From the NCBI GenBank assembly GCA_947652605.1, contig OX393578.1:54505415-54569414 (forward strand): a stretch of 64,000 nt of DNA, read 5' to 3'. This document shows, in pieces, positions 1 to 10,834 of this stretch. Position 1 is the stretch's first letter. Each line of letters begins with the position of its first letter. Origin of the DNA: Elmis aenea (taxonomy: Eukaryota > Arthropoda > Insecta > Coleoptera > Elmidae). A program made the position numbers and the translations under genes. Under the pieces are notes generated by a model. It ran no database searches. It saw only the letters and a program-made list of their open reading frames with translations, and was not told the origin of the DNA.

Positions 1-1447
1 GATGCCATTTTCAAATTTGACCTACGTCATCAACTTTTTGAAATATTTTGAAAAAACTGAAAAAGGTCGATTTTTTCAAACTTGAATAATTCCGTAACCA
101 TATGAGTTAGAATAAAAATAAAAATTGACTTTTATAGATATTTTTACGTAGATTTTAAATATGTTAACGAAATTTTCATAGCACTCTCGATTTCCGAGTT
201 ATAGCACAAACTTGCATTTTTTTAAATGGAAGTCATAGTTGGCTATGATCTTATTAAAAAGGTTATTTTTTTCTCGTTTCAATGATATAAGGGTTGTTAT
301 GCTTTACTTTTGTAGTTTTTCTTTAAATAAGCAAAAATCATTTTACATGTTCACTGCCTACTAATAGATGGGAGTTATCCTGTGTTGATGTTCTTTTTTT
401 TCGATGTGACATTTAAGAGTTGTCTCTTATCGTTAGTGTAGCAGTTATTAGCCAGTTACAAATTTTAAAAACAAAACCTCATAATTTGTCAAATAATATT
501 TATTGTTTGTTATACGTATAAATCTCTCTCTCGTGTTGATCAACATTTTTGATTGACTTTATTGTAAATTTAAAAAACAATTTTTTCTAATGAAGAAAGA
601 AACGACATGCTTTTTTATTACTAGGCTTGTAATAGGTAGAAATAGTAGAAATTCAAGTGATATGTATTTGCAAAGATTTATGGAAAGGAGGCAACCAAGA
701 AAGAAATTATTTTCGTTATTAGAAACCAATTTAAAAAAATACAGGTCATTTACAAAATCCAAATGTTTGAAAATTAAATTTAAGCAAGAATATGAAGAGA
801 GAGTCCTGGAATACGTAAATTATAAACCAACATCATCTACCCGGGAGTTGTCCCTTGAATGTGGTGTCAACTGAAAAGGCTGTAACTGGCTAATAACTGC
901 TAAACTAACGATAAGAGACAACTATTAAATGTCACATCGAAAAAAAAAGAACATCAACACAGGATAACTCCCATCTATTAGTAGGCAGTGAACATGTAAA
1001 ATGATTTTTGCTTATTTAAAGAAAAACTACAAAAGTAAAGCATAACAACCCTTATATCATTGAAACGAGAAAAAAATAACCTTTTTAATAAGATCATAGC
1101 CAACTATGACTTCCATTTAAAAAAATGCAAGTTTGTGCTATAACTCGGAAATCGAGAGTGCTATGAAAATTTCGTTAACATATTTGAAATCTACGTAAAA
1201 ACATCTATAAAAGCCAATTTTTATTTTGGTTCTAACTCATATGGTTACGGAATTATTCAAGTTTGAAAAAATCGACCTTTTTCAGTTTTTTCAAAATATT
1301 TCAAAAAGTTGATGACGTAGGTCAAATTTGAAAATGGCATCAGATTTTCCTTTAATTTCTGCACAAATTTGCTAATTTAAACGTTTCTGTATCTCTAATA
1401 TTAACGGAGTTACCCATACAACAGGTTAGAAAAATGGGCACCCTGTA
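1..1447 (+). mobile_element. Foldback mariner-like element, TACAGGGTGCCC family, left end outside window
   Basis: Bases 1-460 and 881-1341 are inverted copies of each other, and the right arm continues outward to the terminus CACCCTGTA at 1447. The right arm is therefore about 567 bp and the outer roughly 100 bp of the left arm lie beyond the window. A second copy of the left arm at 45648 shows the complete end, starting TACAGGGTGCCC. The 420 bp between the arms carry a remnant of a DUF4817-type transposase. The structure is a deleted, non-autonomous relative of a mariner-like element with very long terminal inverted repeats. Confidence 0.85.
590..874 (+). pseudogene. N-terminal helix-turn-helix remnant of DUF4817/mariner-like transposase
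   Basis: The frame encodes 94 residues. The middle and end follow the pattern of the insect DUF4817 helix-turn-helix domain: a Y-x-QRF-x-x-RRxPR block, then LExNLKKYRSFTK, a basic linker, and EERVLEYVNYKPTSSTREL, which matches the second helical unit that reads the terminal repeats. It stops at 872-874, immediately before the right inverted arm, so the whole catalytic DDE domain is missing. It sits between the two arms of the foldback element in the expected orientation. I see the domain pattern directly; the family name is from knowledge of insect transposases. The product cannot be an active transposase. Confidence 0.7.
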
Positions 1448-2335
1448 TACTGGGACATGGTTTATAGCGGGACAACAGAGATTTTGGCCCTCCGTTACCA
1501 CGTACTTGAAGTTTGTTTACATCAAAATAGCGGTTAAGCAGTCCCATTATATCCTGTCTACAGTATGTGTCGTAAACAATGTCATAGTGACTTGCACATG
1601 TGAGGCATGTTTGGTAACTGCGCATTGTTTTTTTTTGTGGTTATTCAGTTTATGTGCTAAAACTTTTTTATTTATTTAACAACAATTAGAAAATTTGGCG
1701 TGGGTGTACCTTACAGTATATTAAATGTATGTACAATGTTAAAACTTAAAATAATCATACAAGTTTTTCATTAAATCGTTGCTTTTAAAAATTGATCACA
1801 TGGTGCGTTGTGGGACAATGATGATAATCAGGTAAATTTTTTGAAAAAGACTTCCGACTTTAGATTTTCTTTCTCTAAAAACAGAGATAAAGACTGTGTT
1901 GAAAAAGAAAATATTCTGTGTAGGTTAAGCGCACCGACTACGTTTGGGGGCACTGAAAAAACAAAGAAACATTTTCAATTTTAGTTTGATTTTTTAAAGT
2001 ACAATGTCTAAATGCCCATGAAAAGTGAAAGTTTTTAAAATAAAAAATTCAAATTAAGCTTTTTTTTAATTACTTATGCTTTATTTCATATATATTTTTT
2101 GCCGTCCCACAATGAACCACGGGGTGGTTTATGTGGGAACAAGTGGTGTATAGTGGGACAATCCCTCTATTTGTGTACCTTTATTTTTAAAAAATATTTT
2201 TTTGTATATGCAAAATTTGTATATGATAAACTAAAGCAATATGAATATCTCATATCAATTTGAGGTATGCAAATTAAGCCGTTCAAAAGTTACGCAAAAT
2301 TTAAAAAAAGTGTCCCAGTATATACCACCTTCCCC
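1448..2335. mobile_element. Probable DNA transposon remnant with repeated GGGACA motifs
   Basis: The segment starts right after the foldback element with TATACTGGGACATGG and ends with TGTCCCAGTATATACCACC, an inverted match. The motif GTGGT-(T/G)-TATA-x-TGGGACA or its core recurs at about 1466, 1810, 2103, 2127 and 2150, mostly near the ends. Repeated subterminal motifs are typical transposase-binding arrays. No coding frame survives. Superfamily not assigned; the element at 43360-44075 has the same layout with a related core. Confidence 0.45.
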
Positions 2336-3788
2336 TATTATCCTATTATAATAAAGATTCCATTCAATTAAAAAATGCAGACGTCACGTTATTTAAAAAT
2401 ACTTTGTGCGTCTAAGGCTATAACGGTTTAATTTTTTTGCTGATATGTTTCTCACAGTGCTTATTAACAATAAAAGCGATAAAACAAAATTAAGCAAGTG
2501 ATGTCGAGTGAAGCTATCTAAAAACGAGAACGTGTAGAGATGGTATCAGGTTGATGAAGGAAACAGGAAGGATACGTACGGAATAAGGAAGGATCCAGTA
2601 AGAGTGGAAAAGGGCTTGGTCGACTCTGTCACACCAAAGTCATTATCCTGAGGCATTCTGCAAGCTGCTCGTTAGGAGGAGCGTCATTAAGAGATTATCG
2701 ATAACCAAATTCTACTGAAAGCATTTTTATGTGTGTGACGATAAGTAAAAAATCGCTGCGTCTGTACTATAACGCGAACAATACGTCGCTTAGAACTATT
2801 GTTGGTGCGAGGATCGTCATTATTCTAATGGCAAAGTTATCAGAGCTCACTAACTACATCAAATGTAACAGATACCCATTATTTTTTTTTGTTAACATGA
2901 ATAAGCAACAAACAACAAAGATTCTACAAAAACTTCATGCACTCTCAAATGTTTGTGAGAAAATTTGTTATTAAATAAAACATGTAACTAGATATATTTG
3001 GTATTTGATTGGGCAAAATGTGTACATGTGTACGTATAGTGAAAAATGTTGTGCTACTTCGTGCACAAACTGTTTCATACAATATCAAGTAAAATTATTC
3101 TGTTTAACTTGATTTAAACATTAAATTTTAAGTGCATTTCTAGCAACAAAAAACTTCAGCATTATTTAATATTTATTTTCAATAATATATTTTGCTTTTT
3201 TGTTAGCTTTTCTTTCAATAAATATAACGTTAACTTGTTCAAATGCTTTTAGAACGTATAATACACTTGATTGAACGATTTCGTCTAAAATACTAGGTCT
3301 ACAAGATGTGTTATCCTTAATCTATACAACGTACTAGAGAAATTCTTGCAAACTTAAGAACAACGAAAGAAGATAGCATGGGCTGTTAGACGTATCTTCC
3401 AAGTTCGGTTCTGTAGCAGATAAATTCTCAACGTGACCGGGATTTCCGACGCAATCACTACAACTGCTGCTGCAAACCGAAATTTGCTGATAAATAAGTT
3501 TGGTAAACCCTAGAATTCTCTTTAGTTAATGATTGCTTCCCTATTAGACTTGTACTTGTACATGGAACAATTATTTCTCGGTGCTAACTGAAATCGTGTT
3601 AATCTTTTTATAACTTTTTTAAGCAAAATGTTTCATTGACGAGCGGAACTTGCGTCTGTAATTTGATAACGATTTCTCATTCTCCATATTATAAAAAAAT
3701 TGCGGGCACCATTTGTTTTTAAATTTTAAAAAATTATAGTCTTAAATCTCCACAAAAAAAACTTTCAAAATTTTCTTGGATTCATATA
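2336..3788. other. No supported gene
   Basis: AT-rich sequence with only short, low-complexity open frames. I recognise no domain, RNA gene or terminal repeat here. Confidence 0.5.
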
Positions 3789-5709
3789 TACAGGGTGCAC
3801 CACGACCCTGAGATTCTTCGATAGCTCCTTTATTAATGAAAATATCAAAAAATGTTTAATACAAATATTGTGCGAACCTATTTTCTACATAACCTAAAAT
3901 TTATTATTTTCAAATATACAGGGGGTTTCGTTTGACCGGCACATATAAAAATGTAATTTTTTTAAACAGAACACCCTGTATATTTCTACATTTTTGGATT
4001 CCTCTTAAAATTTGCTTCAAAAAATGTATAAGGTTATATGGGTCTTAAGTCAACCGTTTTCGTAAAATTAAATTTTTATGAAAATTTTGAGCAATACAGC
4101 ACTTTCAATTTTTTTTAACATTAAAGCTATTTAAAAAGCAGTAAAATTTCGTTTAAAATTGAGATTGACAATAGATTAATTAACACTTTGCGCTAGCTAC
4201 ATTTAAAAAATATTATACAGGGTGTTTTTTACGTTTGGTCAAACTTGTGAAACTTTAAACATTGATAAGTCATGTTTCTTAAATGCAACACCCTGTATAT
4301 TTTTACATTTTCTTGTAGAGAATTTAATTGTCTTTCGAAATTATTAAGCATGTCCTATACCTAAAAGTTAGGAGTAATATTTTTCGAGCTATCTCGATTT
4401 TTATTAGTATTACTAAGGCAATTAAAATATTTTAAAGTCGGCCATGGACGTAAGTCGTAATTCTTCAAAGAATTTTTAAGCAAAAGAATAAAAAGAGCTG
4501 CAACTTTAATTTTAGTCCAATAATGTACCCCTTTTTCCCGAAATTTATCGTATAAATTGTTCAAAATTATATCCTTGTTCATGTTCTACGCACAGCCGTA
4601 GATGTTGTCTCAAAGACTCTAGCACTCTTGATAACATTTCGAGGGTTATACCATTAAAAGCAACACAGCAAGTAATGCAGTTGCCGAACACAGAATATCC
4701 TAATAGATGGATAGGGCGAGGTAGACCAATCTCCTGGCCACCTAGGTCACCTGATCTTACCCCTATAGATTTATTTTTGTAAGGACCCATAAAACAGGTG
4801 AATCAAGACCCCCCAACAACTGCTGAAGATGTGCAGAACAGGATTCGTGTTGCTTTTGATGGTATAACCCCTGAAATGTTATAAAGGGAGCTAGAATCTT
4901 TCAGACAAGGTCTACGGCTGTGCGTAGAACAAGGACATAATCTTGAACAATTTATACGATAAATTTCGGTAAAATGGGGTACATTTTTAGCCTAAAATTA
5001 AAGTTGCATCTCTTTTTATTCTTTTGTTTAAAAATTCTTTGAAAAATTACGACTTACGTCCATGGCCGACTTTAAAATATATCAATTGCCTTAGTAATAC
5101 TAATAAAAATCGAGATTGCTTGAAAAATATCAACTTTAGGTATAGGACATGCTTAATAATTTCGAAAGACAATTAAATTCTCTACAAGAAAATGTAAAAA
5201 TATACAGGGTGTTGTATTTAAGAAAAATGACTTATCGATGTTTAAAGTTTCACAAGTTTGACCAAGCGTAAAAAACACCTTGTATAATATTTTTAAATTG
5301 TAGCTTGCGCAAAGTGTTAATTAATCTATTGTCAATCTAAATTTTAAACGAAATTTTAGCGCTTTTTAAATAACTTTAATGTAAAAAAAAAATTGAAAGT
5401 GCTGTATTGCTCAAAATTTTCATAAAAATGTAAATTTTACGAAAACGGTTGACTTAAGACCCATATAACCTTTTACGTTTTTTAAAGCAAATTTTAAGAG
5501 GAATCCAAAAATGTAAAAATATATAGGGTGTTCTATTTAAAAAAATTAAATTTTTATATGTGCCGGTCAAACGAAACACCCTGTATATTTGAAAATAATT
5601 TTAAGTTATGTAGAAAATAGGTTCGCACAATATTTGTACTAAATTTTTTTTGATATTTCCATTAATAAAGGAGCTATCGAAGAATCTCAGGGTCGTGGTG
5701 CACCCTGTA
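3789..5709. mobile_element. Foldback mariner-like element, TACAGGGTGCACCACGACC family, copy 1
   Basis: The element begins TACAGGGTGCACCACGACC and ends with the exact complement at 5709. The two arms are inverted copies over most of their length, about 870 bp each. They extend inward into the last part of a transposase frame (compare 4603-4665 with 4855-4920), leaving a loop of about 190 bp. The arms also contain internal TACAGGGTG-like sites, for example near 4213 and 5203. Transposase-derived coding sequence survives at 4675-4962. Confidence 0.85.
4675..4962 (+). pseudogene. C-terminal remnant of mariner-like DDE transposase
   Basis: Reads about 95 residues including QLPNTEYPNRWIGRGRP, then PPRSPDLTPIDLFL, then an in-frame stop where a WG is expected, then KQVNQDPPTTAEDVQNRIR and a terminal LEQFIR. 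The block PRSPDLTPIDLFLWG is the third catalytic aspartate region of insect mariner-like/DDE_3 transposases, and the TTAEDVQNRI segment is the usual helical C-terminus. There are two internal stop codons (after LFL and after EML), so it is dead. The natural stop at 4960-4962 is inside the right foldback arm, so the arms carry the 3' coding end. Confidence 0.8.
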
Positions 5710-5719
5710 TAAAATACGA

Positions 5720-5800
5720 CAGGGGTACTCAAACTTTTTTACGCATCGACCCCTTCCAAGAAACAAATTTTCATCGACCCCTTTTTTTTTTTAGTCCCTC
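5720..5800 (+). mobile_element. One end of a hAT-like element
   Basis: CAGGGGTACTCAAACTTTT followed by ATCGACCCC-rich sequence is the usual look of a hAT terminus in insects. No matching opposite end was found nearby, so this is a fragment. Confidence 0.4.
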
Positions 5801-5829
5801 TATACAGCACCCAATACATCGCTCAAAAT

Positions 5830-5965
5830 TATTGAGAAAAAAATTAATTACTCGAAACCGGTTAATTTTAGTCCTTTATGACCTTTTACATTTTATAAAG
5901 TAAATTTATAGAGGAATCCAAAAATGTTATAATACACAGGATGTTCTATTTAAAATAAGTAGCTT
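5830..5965. repeat. Degenerate fragment of the TACAGGGTGCACCACGACC family arm
   Basis: The run around GAGGAATCCAAAAATGTTA and GGATGTTCTATTTAAA matches the arm segment at 5490-5540, with many substitutions. It lies between the two complete copies. Confidence 0.5.
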
Positions 5966-6641
5966 AGTTGCCATAGCAAATAAACCGTAAAAAACAAAAC
6001 AAAATCGAGTACACTATAAATGAATCAATATTTTAGAAGATAAAAGCGGTATTTTACTTTTTTATGTTAAAATTTACCTTTTTTTTAAATAAACTAAAGG
6101 TCTATAACTCGATAACCAGAGCGAGTTTTGAATTATGTGTTCTTTACATAACCTGTTTTTGCTTAAATTGACTCAAGGAACATGCTCATTAAGTTTGGCC
6201 GTTAAGTCAACACCTTTTAATAACTTTTATGGCTTCATGTATTTTTTACGAGTATACGATAAATAGTACTCTAGTTTATACACATACAGGGTGCACCACG
6301 ACCCTGAGATTCTTCGATAGCTCCTTTATAAATGAAAATATCAAAAAATGTTTAATACAAATATTGTGCGAACCTATTTTCTACATAACCTAAAATTATT
6401 TTCAAATATACAGGGTGTTTTGTTTGACCGGCACATATAAAAATTTAATTTTTTTAAATAGAACACCCTGTATATTTTTACATTTTTGGATTCCTCTTAA
6501 AATTTACTTTAAAAAATGTATGGTTATATGGGTCTTAAGTCAACCGTTTTCGTAAAATTTACATTTTTGTGAAAATTTTGAGCCATACAGCACTTTCAAT
6601 TTTTTTTAACATTAAAGTTATTTAACCCTTAAGTAGTGAGG

Positions 6642-6660
6642 TGCGGTCATGGTGACCGCA
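6642..6660. promoter_or_regulatory. Palindrome TGCGGTCA-TGG-TGACCGCA, copy 1
   Basis: Perfect 8-bp half-sites around a 3-bp spacer, 16 bp inside the left end of the piggyBac-like element. Preceded by GTGAGG, the inverted form of the flank of copies 2 and 3. A role as a transposase or host-factor binding site is inference. Confidence 0.45.
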
Positions 6661-6811
6661 CGGTAATTTCAATCTAATACTACAGCTAATTCGTCATGTG
6701 TACATCCCCCCCCGTCTAGGTACCTTCAAACTACTTCACAATTAGTCCGTGACTAGCATACAAAAATCGAGGGTTGTGTCGTTGTCTCGAAAAAAAATTA
6801 TAAAGTTTATT

Positions 6812-6830
6812 TGCGGTCACAGTGACCGCA
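6812..6830. promoter_or_regulatory. Palindrome TGCGGTCA-CAG-TGACCGCA, copy 2
   Basis: Same half-sites with spacer CAG, followed by CCTCACC. It lies 51 bp upstream of the remnant transposase ATG at 6881, where a promoter would be expected. Confidence 0.45.
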
Positions 6831-6880
6831 CCTCACCGTTAGTGTAACTTTTTGCATGCAGGCGCTAAAAGGCAAAAAAC

Positions 6881-7029
6881 ATGTCTGAGAAGGCAGGACC
6901 TTCGAAAAGAGTTCGTTTAAACAATCCAAATTTGAAGAAACTCTATCGAAATGGTTTGAGGTAACTGAAGACAATATTAGCGATGAAGACAGCAGTGTAA
7001 GTGACGTTTATGAAGAAATTCGAACATGA
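6881..7029 (+). pseudogene. Remnant of piggyBac-like transposase N-terminus
   Basis: An ATG at 6881 opens a frame reading MSEKAGPSKRVRLNNPNLKK that soon hits a stop. From about 6930 an adjacent frame continues as FEETLSKWFEVTEDNISDED, then SSVSDVYEE, and stops at 7027. A short N-terminus rich in acidic and serine residues is typical of piggyBac transposases, which precede their DDE domain with such a segment. At least one frameshift is needed to join the pieces and nothing recognisable as the catalytic domain follows. Assignment rests mainly on the surrounding element; the peptide alone would not prove it. Confidence 0.45.
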
Positions 7030-7550
7030 TACATGATCTATGCAATCAGATACAGGTGAGGAAGATACGGAAGAAACAGAAACTATTATTGACAAGCTAT
7101 ATCCAGTTTAGGAAACGAAGAAGCAGAAACAACTAGAAATGAAAAGACTTCTATGAAAAAACTCGATTCAAATTGTCTGGTGTGCTAAGAAAATATCTAA
7201 AAACTGTAATGGAAAATTGTAAAATTTTAAGACTTGCGGTTTTTATGATTTAATTTTTTTGAAATAGTTTTTTATATTTATAAGTTTAGTATGGTCCTTT
7301 TAGTTACACTTTAGTCATAAAACTTTTGGTTTCGAGTTTTTTTTTTGTATAATTCATATAGTCCGCTGACTTACGCAAAATGCGTTATTATTAGGTACAC
7401 TGTGTTCAGTTTATTAATTTTATAATAAGGCTTCATATTAAACATTGTCTTTTTTATCAATAAACATTGAAAAATACCAAAACAAACACTATTGTTGAAT
7501 TATAGGACAAAATACATTCTTTTTCAATTTTTTGCAACAGTAAAAACTGC

Positions 7551-7567
7551 GCGGTCACAGTGACCGC
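7551..7567. promoter_or_regulatory. Palindrome GCGGTCA-CAG-TGACCGC, copy 3
   Basis: Same half-sites, followed by ACCTCACTACTAACG. It lies 45 bp inside the right end of the piggyBac-like element, a mirror position to copy 1. Confidence 0.45.
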
Positions 7568-8020
7568 ACCTCACTACTAACGTAACTCATATTTCACCTC
7601 ACTACTTAAGGGTTAAAAAAGCGGTAAAATTTCGTTTAAAATTTAGATTGACAATAGATTAAATAACACTTTGCGCTAGCTACATTTAAAAAATATTATA
7701 CAGGATGTTTTTTACGCTTGGTCAAACTTGTGACACTTTAAACATCAAAACGTCATTTTTCTTAAATGCAACACCCTGTATATTTTTATATTTTCTTGTA
7801 GAGAATTTAATTGCCTTTCGAAATTATTAAGCATGTCCTATACCTAAAGTTAATATTTTTCGAGCTATGTCGATTTTTATTAGTATTACTAAGGCAATTA
7901 AAATATTTTAAAGTGGGCCATGGGCTTAAGTCATAATTTTTCAAAGAATTTTTAAACAAAAGAATAAAAAGAGCTGCAACTTTAATTTTAGGCTAAAAAT
8001 GTACCCCATTTTACCGAAAT

Positions 8021-8308
8021 TTATCGTATAAATTGTTCAAGATTATGTCCTTGTTCTACGCACAGCCGTAGACCTTGTCTGAAAGACTCTAGCTCCCTTT
8101 ATAACATTTCGGGGGTTTTACCATCAAAAGCAACACGAATCCTGTTCTGCACATCTTCAGCAGTTGTTGGAGGGTCTTGATACACCTGTTTTATGGGTCC
8201 CCACAAAAATAAATCTATAGGGGTAAGATCAGGTGACCTAGGTGGCCAGGAGATTGGTCTACCTCTCCCTATCCATCTATTAGGATATTCTGTGTTCGGC
8301 AACTGCAT
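8021..8308 (-). pseudogene. C-terminal remnant of mariner-like DDE transposase
   Basis: On the minus strand the frame reads QLPNTEYPNRWIGRGRP, then PPRSPDLTPIDLFLWGPIKQ, then VYQDPPTTAEDVQNRIRVAF. It has a stop at 8099-8101, after which the family's terminal LEQFIR is still readable to 8021. Unlike the copy at 4675-4962, the LFLWG motif is intact here, so this is the better-preserved relic. The third catalytic aspartate of the DDE triad is in the DLFLWG block; the first two catalytic regions are absent. It lies in the loop and right end of the left arm of the foldback element. Confidence 0.8.
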
Positions 8309-9161
8309 TACTTGCTGTGTTGCTTTTAATGGTATAACCCCCGAAATGTTATCAAGACAACATCTACGGCTGTGCGTAGAACAAGGACATAATCTTGAAC
8401 AATTTATACGATAAATTTTGGGGAAAAGGGGTACATTATTGGACTAAAATTAAAGTTGGAGCTCTTTTTATTCTTTTGTTTAAAAATTCTTTGAAAAATT
8501 ACGACTTAACGTCCATACCCGACTTTAAAATATTTCAATTGCCTTAGTAATAATAATAAAAATCGAGATAGCTCGAAAAATATTAACTTTACGTATAGGA
8601 CATGCAATAATTTCGAAAGACAATTAAATTATCTACAAGAAAATGTTAAAATATACAGGGTGTTGTATTTAAGAAAAATGACTTATCGATGTTTAAAGTT
8701 TCACAAGTTTGACCAAGCGTAAAAAACACCCTGTATAATATTTTTAAAATGTAGCTAGCGCAAAGTGTTAATTAATCTTTTCTCAATCTAAATTTTAAAC
8801 GAAATTTTACCGCTTTTTTAAATAACTTTAATGTTAAAAAAAATTGAAAGTGCTGTATGGCTCAAAATTTTCACAAAAATGTAAATTTTACGAAAACGGT
8901 TGACTTAAGACCCATATAACCATACATTTTTGAAAGTAAATTTTAAGAGGAATCCAAAAATGTAAAAATATACAGGGTGTTCTATGCAAAAAAATTAAAT
9001 TTTTATATGTGCCGGTCAAACGAAACACCCTGTATATTTGAAAATAATTTTAGGTTATGTAGAAAATAGGTTCGCACAATATTTGTATTAAACATTTTTT
9101 GATATTTTCATTAATAAAGGAGCTATTGAAGAATCTCAGGGTTGTGGTGCACCCTGTATAT

Positions 9162-9566
9162 GCGTCAGGGGTGGAATTTAATCTATATTAAAGTAACGCT
9201 ACTGGTAGCCGAAACTCTTCAAAAAATTGTCAATACTAAAATATTAAATTCCCTCTCCAAATTTATATTTTCGACCAATCACTAACTTAGATTTCTTAGA
9301 AACGACCAATAAACGCCTGAAAATCTGTTAATTGCGAAAATGATATTATCAGTGTATGATTATGTTTATTGCTCGTTTCTAGGAAACCTAAGTTTGTTAT
9401 TGGTCGAAAACGCAAATTTGACAGAAGGTTCAACATCTGACAGGGGAATGTTAAATTATTACCGTGCAATAATGCTCCTATTGGTAGTCTCTAGAAGATT
9501 TAAGATTAGTGATTGGTTGAAAACGCTAATTTGACAGGTGAAGGAAATTTTCACGGTAATTATACT
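9162..9566 (+). repeat. Dispersed 0.4-kb repeat, copy 1
   Basis: The stretch beginning GCGTCAGGGGTGGAATTTAA matches, in inverted orientation, 27045-27458. Motifs such as GACCAATCACTAA and TTCTTAGAAACGACCAATAA recur in it in both orientations, giving imperfect internal symmetry. No coding frame. Probably a MITE; its ends are not sharp enough to name a family. Confidence 0.6.
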
Positions 9567-10834
9567 CCATATTTAGTGGATATCTTTCCCAGGCCTGAAC
9601 TTATTTTATTCCATCTCTATTAACTTTTAATGTTTTTAATTTTCATAAAAATCAAACACAACTCTATTACAAACTTAAATATTCTAAACGATTCAAAGTT
9701 TGGCAGCTGTAATATTTGTTCGTTTAATTCATGCAACAGGAAATGTGCCGAGAAGTTGAGTTTTTGGTGTAATGAAACGATGTTGATTTAATTTTCTAAG
9801 CGCAATTTGTAAATTTATAACGTTTGCTTACTTTCACGTGCAAATTAACGTCAAGCCAATGCAAGCAGCAAAAGATGTTTGAGTTACTGTTGAGTATCTT
9901 CCAGGTAAAATAAGTTATTCAAATGCTTGTAATCATCTGTGCTACTTAAAGTTGCGTAACACATTTAATTCTTAACGAGAAGAATTTTTTCTTGTAGTTT
10001 TCATAGTTTTGTTTCACCTGCCCAAAATTATTTGTAGATTGTGGTTTCGTTCCCCTCACAGATCTTTCTATAACGGTTCGCTTTTTCACTTCGTGCTTTT
10101 CAACAGAGCGTCTTATAAAATTAACACTTCAGATTTCAGTGATTTTAGCCAAATTAAATTGAATTCGTTAACAGGCGTTTTTGAGCAAGGAATTTGCGAA
10201 TCTGGAGCTAATATAATTACAATTGACTTAGCGAACTCTTTATCAAGTCCTTTTGACGACAAAGCTATTTTCTTTATCGTTCAAGATACAATTTAAAGTT
10301 GTTTCTTGTAGTTGAAAATTGATTGTAAACAAAATTTTTGTTGATTATTTAGGTAAAACCAAAAAATGTTAATTTATATAATTTTAATAATTAACAATTA
10401 CTTTAAATCTTAAGCAATAATTTTTCGTAGTGTAATGATTTTTGTGATGCATTGTTCAAGGTGTTAACTGAGCCAGCATGTTGTTTGGAATGGAATACAA
10501 AATTCATGACGTTGGGATCAAACGTGTGGATTGATGTAACCGAACAGACACACATATCCACCGACAGATACTTTGAATCATTGTTAACGTTGGATCTGCT
10601 GTTATCTTCTAAATCCCGCGAGCAATTGTTCATGAATTTATTATTGTGCGCCAGTCATAAATATTTCGCGCCGTCGTATGTCGGTTTTGTTAGTTTCTGT
10701 ATGCTCTTTGGCGCACAATGCTTCATTAACCGATTAGGATTGACAATACACAAAACTTTGTTCTTGTAAAAGTTTGCTCGAGTCTTCAGAGAAGACTGAA
10801 GATGTACGTTACCTTAAATATAATTTTTTTATAA
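9567..10834. other. No supported gene
   Basis: Two modest open frames on the plus strand (10009-10296 and 10452-10769) show no domain or repeat I recognise and no clear gene context. Confidence 0.4.

Larger units (their letters stand above)
6626..7612. mobile_element. piggyBac-like element with TTAA duplication
   Basis: TTAA at 6622-6625 and 7613-7616 flank a 987-bp segment that starts CCCTTAAGTAGTGAGGTG and ends with its exact complement, giving an 18-bp inverted repeat. CCC ends next to duplicated TTAA are the hallmark of piggyBac elements. Inside are a broken acidic N-terminal transposase frame and three copies of a palindrome GCGGTCA-nnn-TGACCGC. The DDE domain is absent, so the copy is non-autonomous. 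The bases on either side rejoin to a normal left arm of the host foldback element. Confidence 0.85.
6285..9158. mobile_element. Foldback mariner-like element, TACAGGGTGCACCACGACC family, copy 2
   Basis: Same termini and arms as the element at 3789-5709, starting TACAGGGTGCACCACGACC at 6285 and ending at 9158. The left arm is interrupted by a piggyBac-like insertion at 6626-7612; without it the element is about 1.88 kb. The central loop, with its transposase remnant, is in the opposite orientation to that of copy 1. The insertion shows that this copy was in place before the piggyBac-like element arrived. Confidence 0.85.

Noticed and set aside
2729..2974. 81-residue frame
   Set aside because: No recognisable motif; typical of random AT-rich sequence.
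10009..10769. Two plus-strand frames of 95 and 105 residues
   Set aside because: No domain, repeat, splice or start context supports them, and adjacent frames are similar in length.
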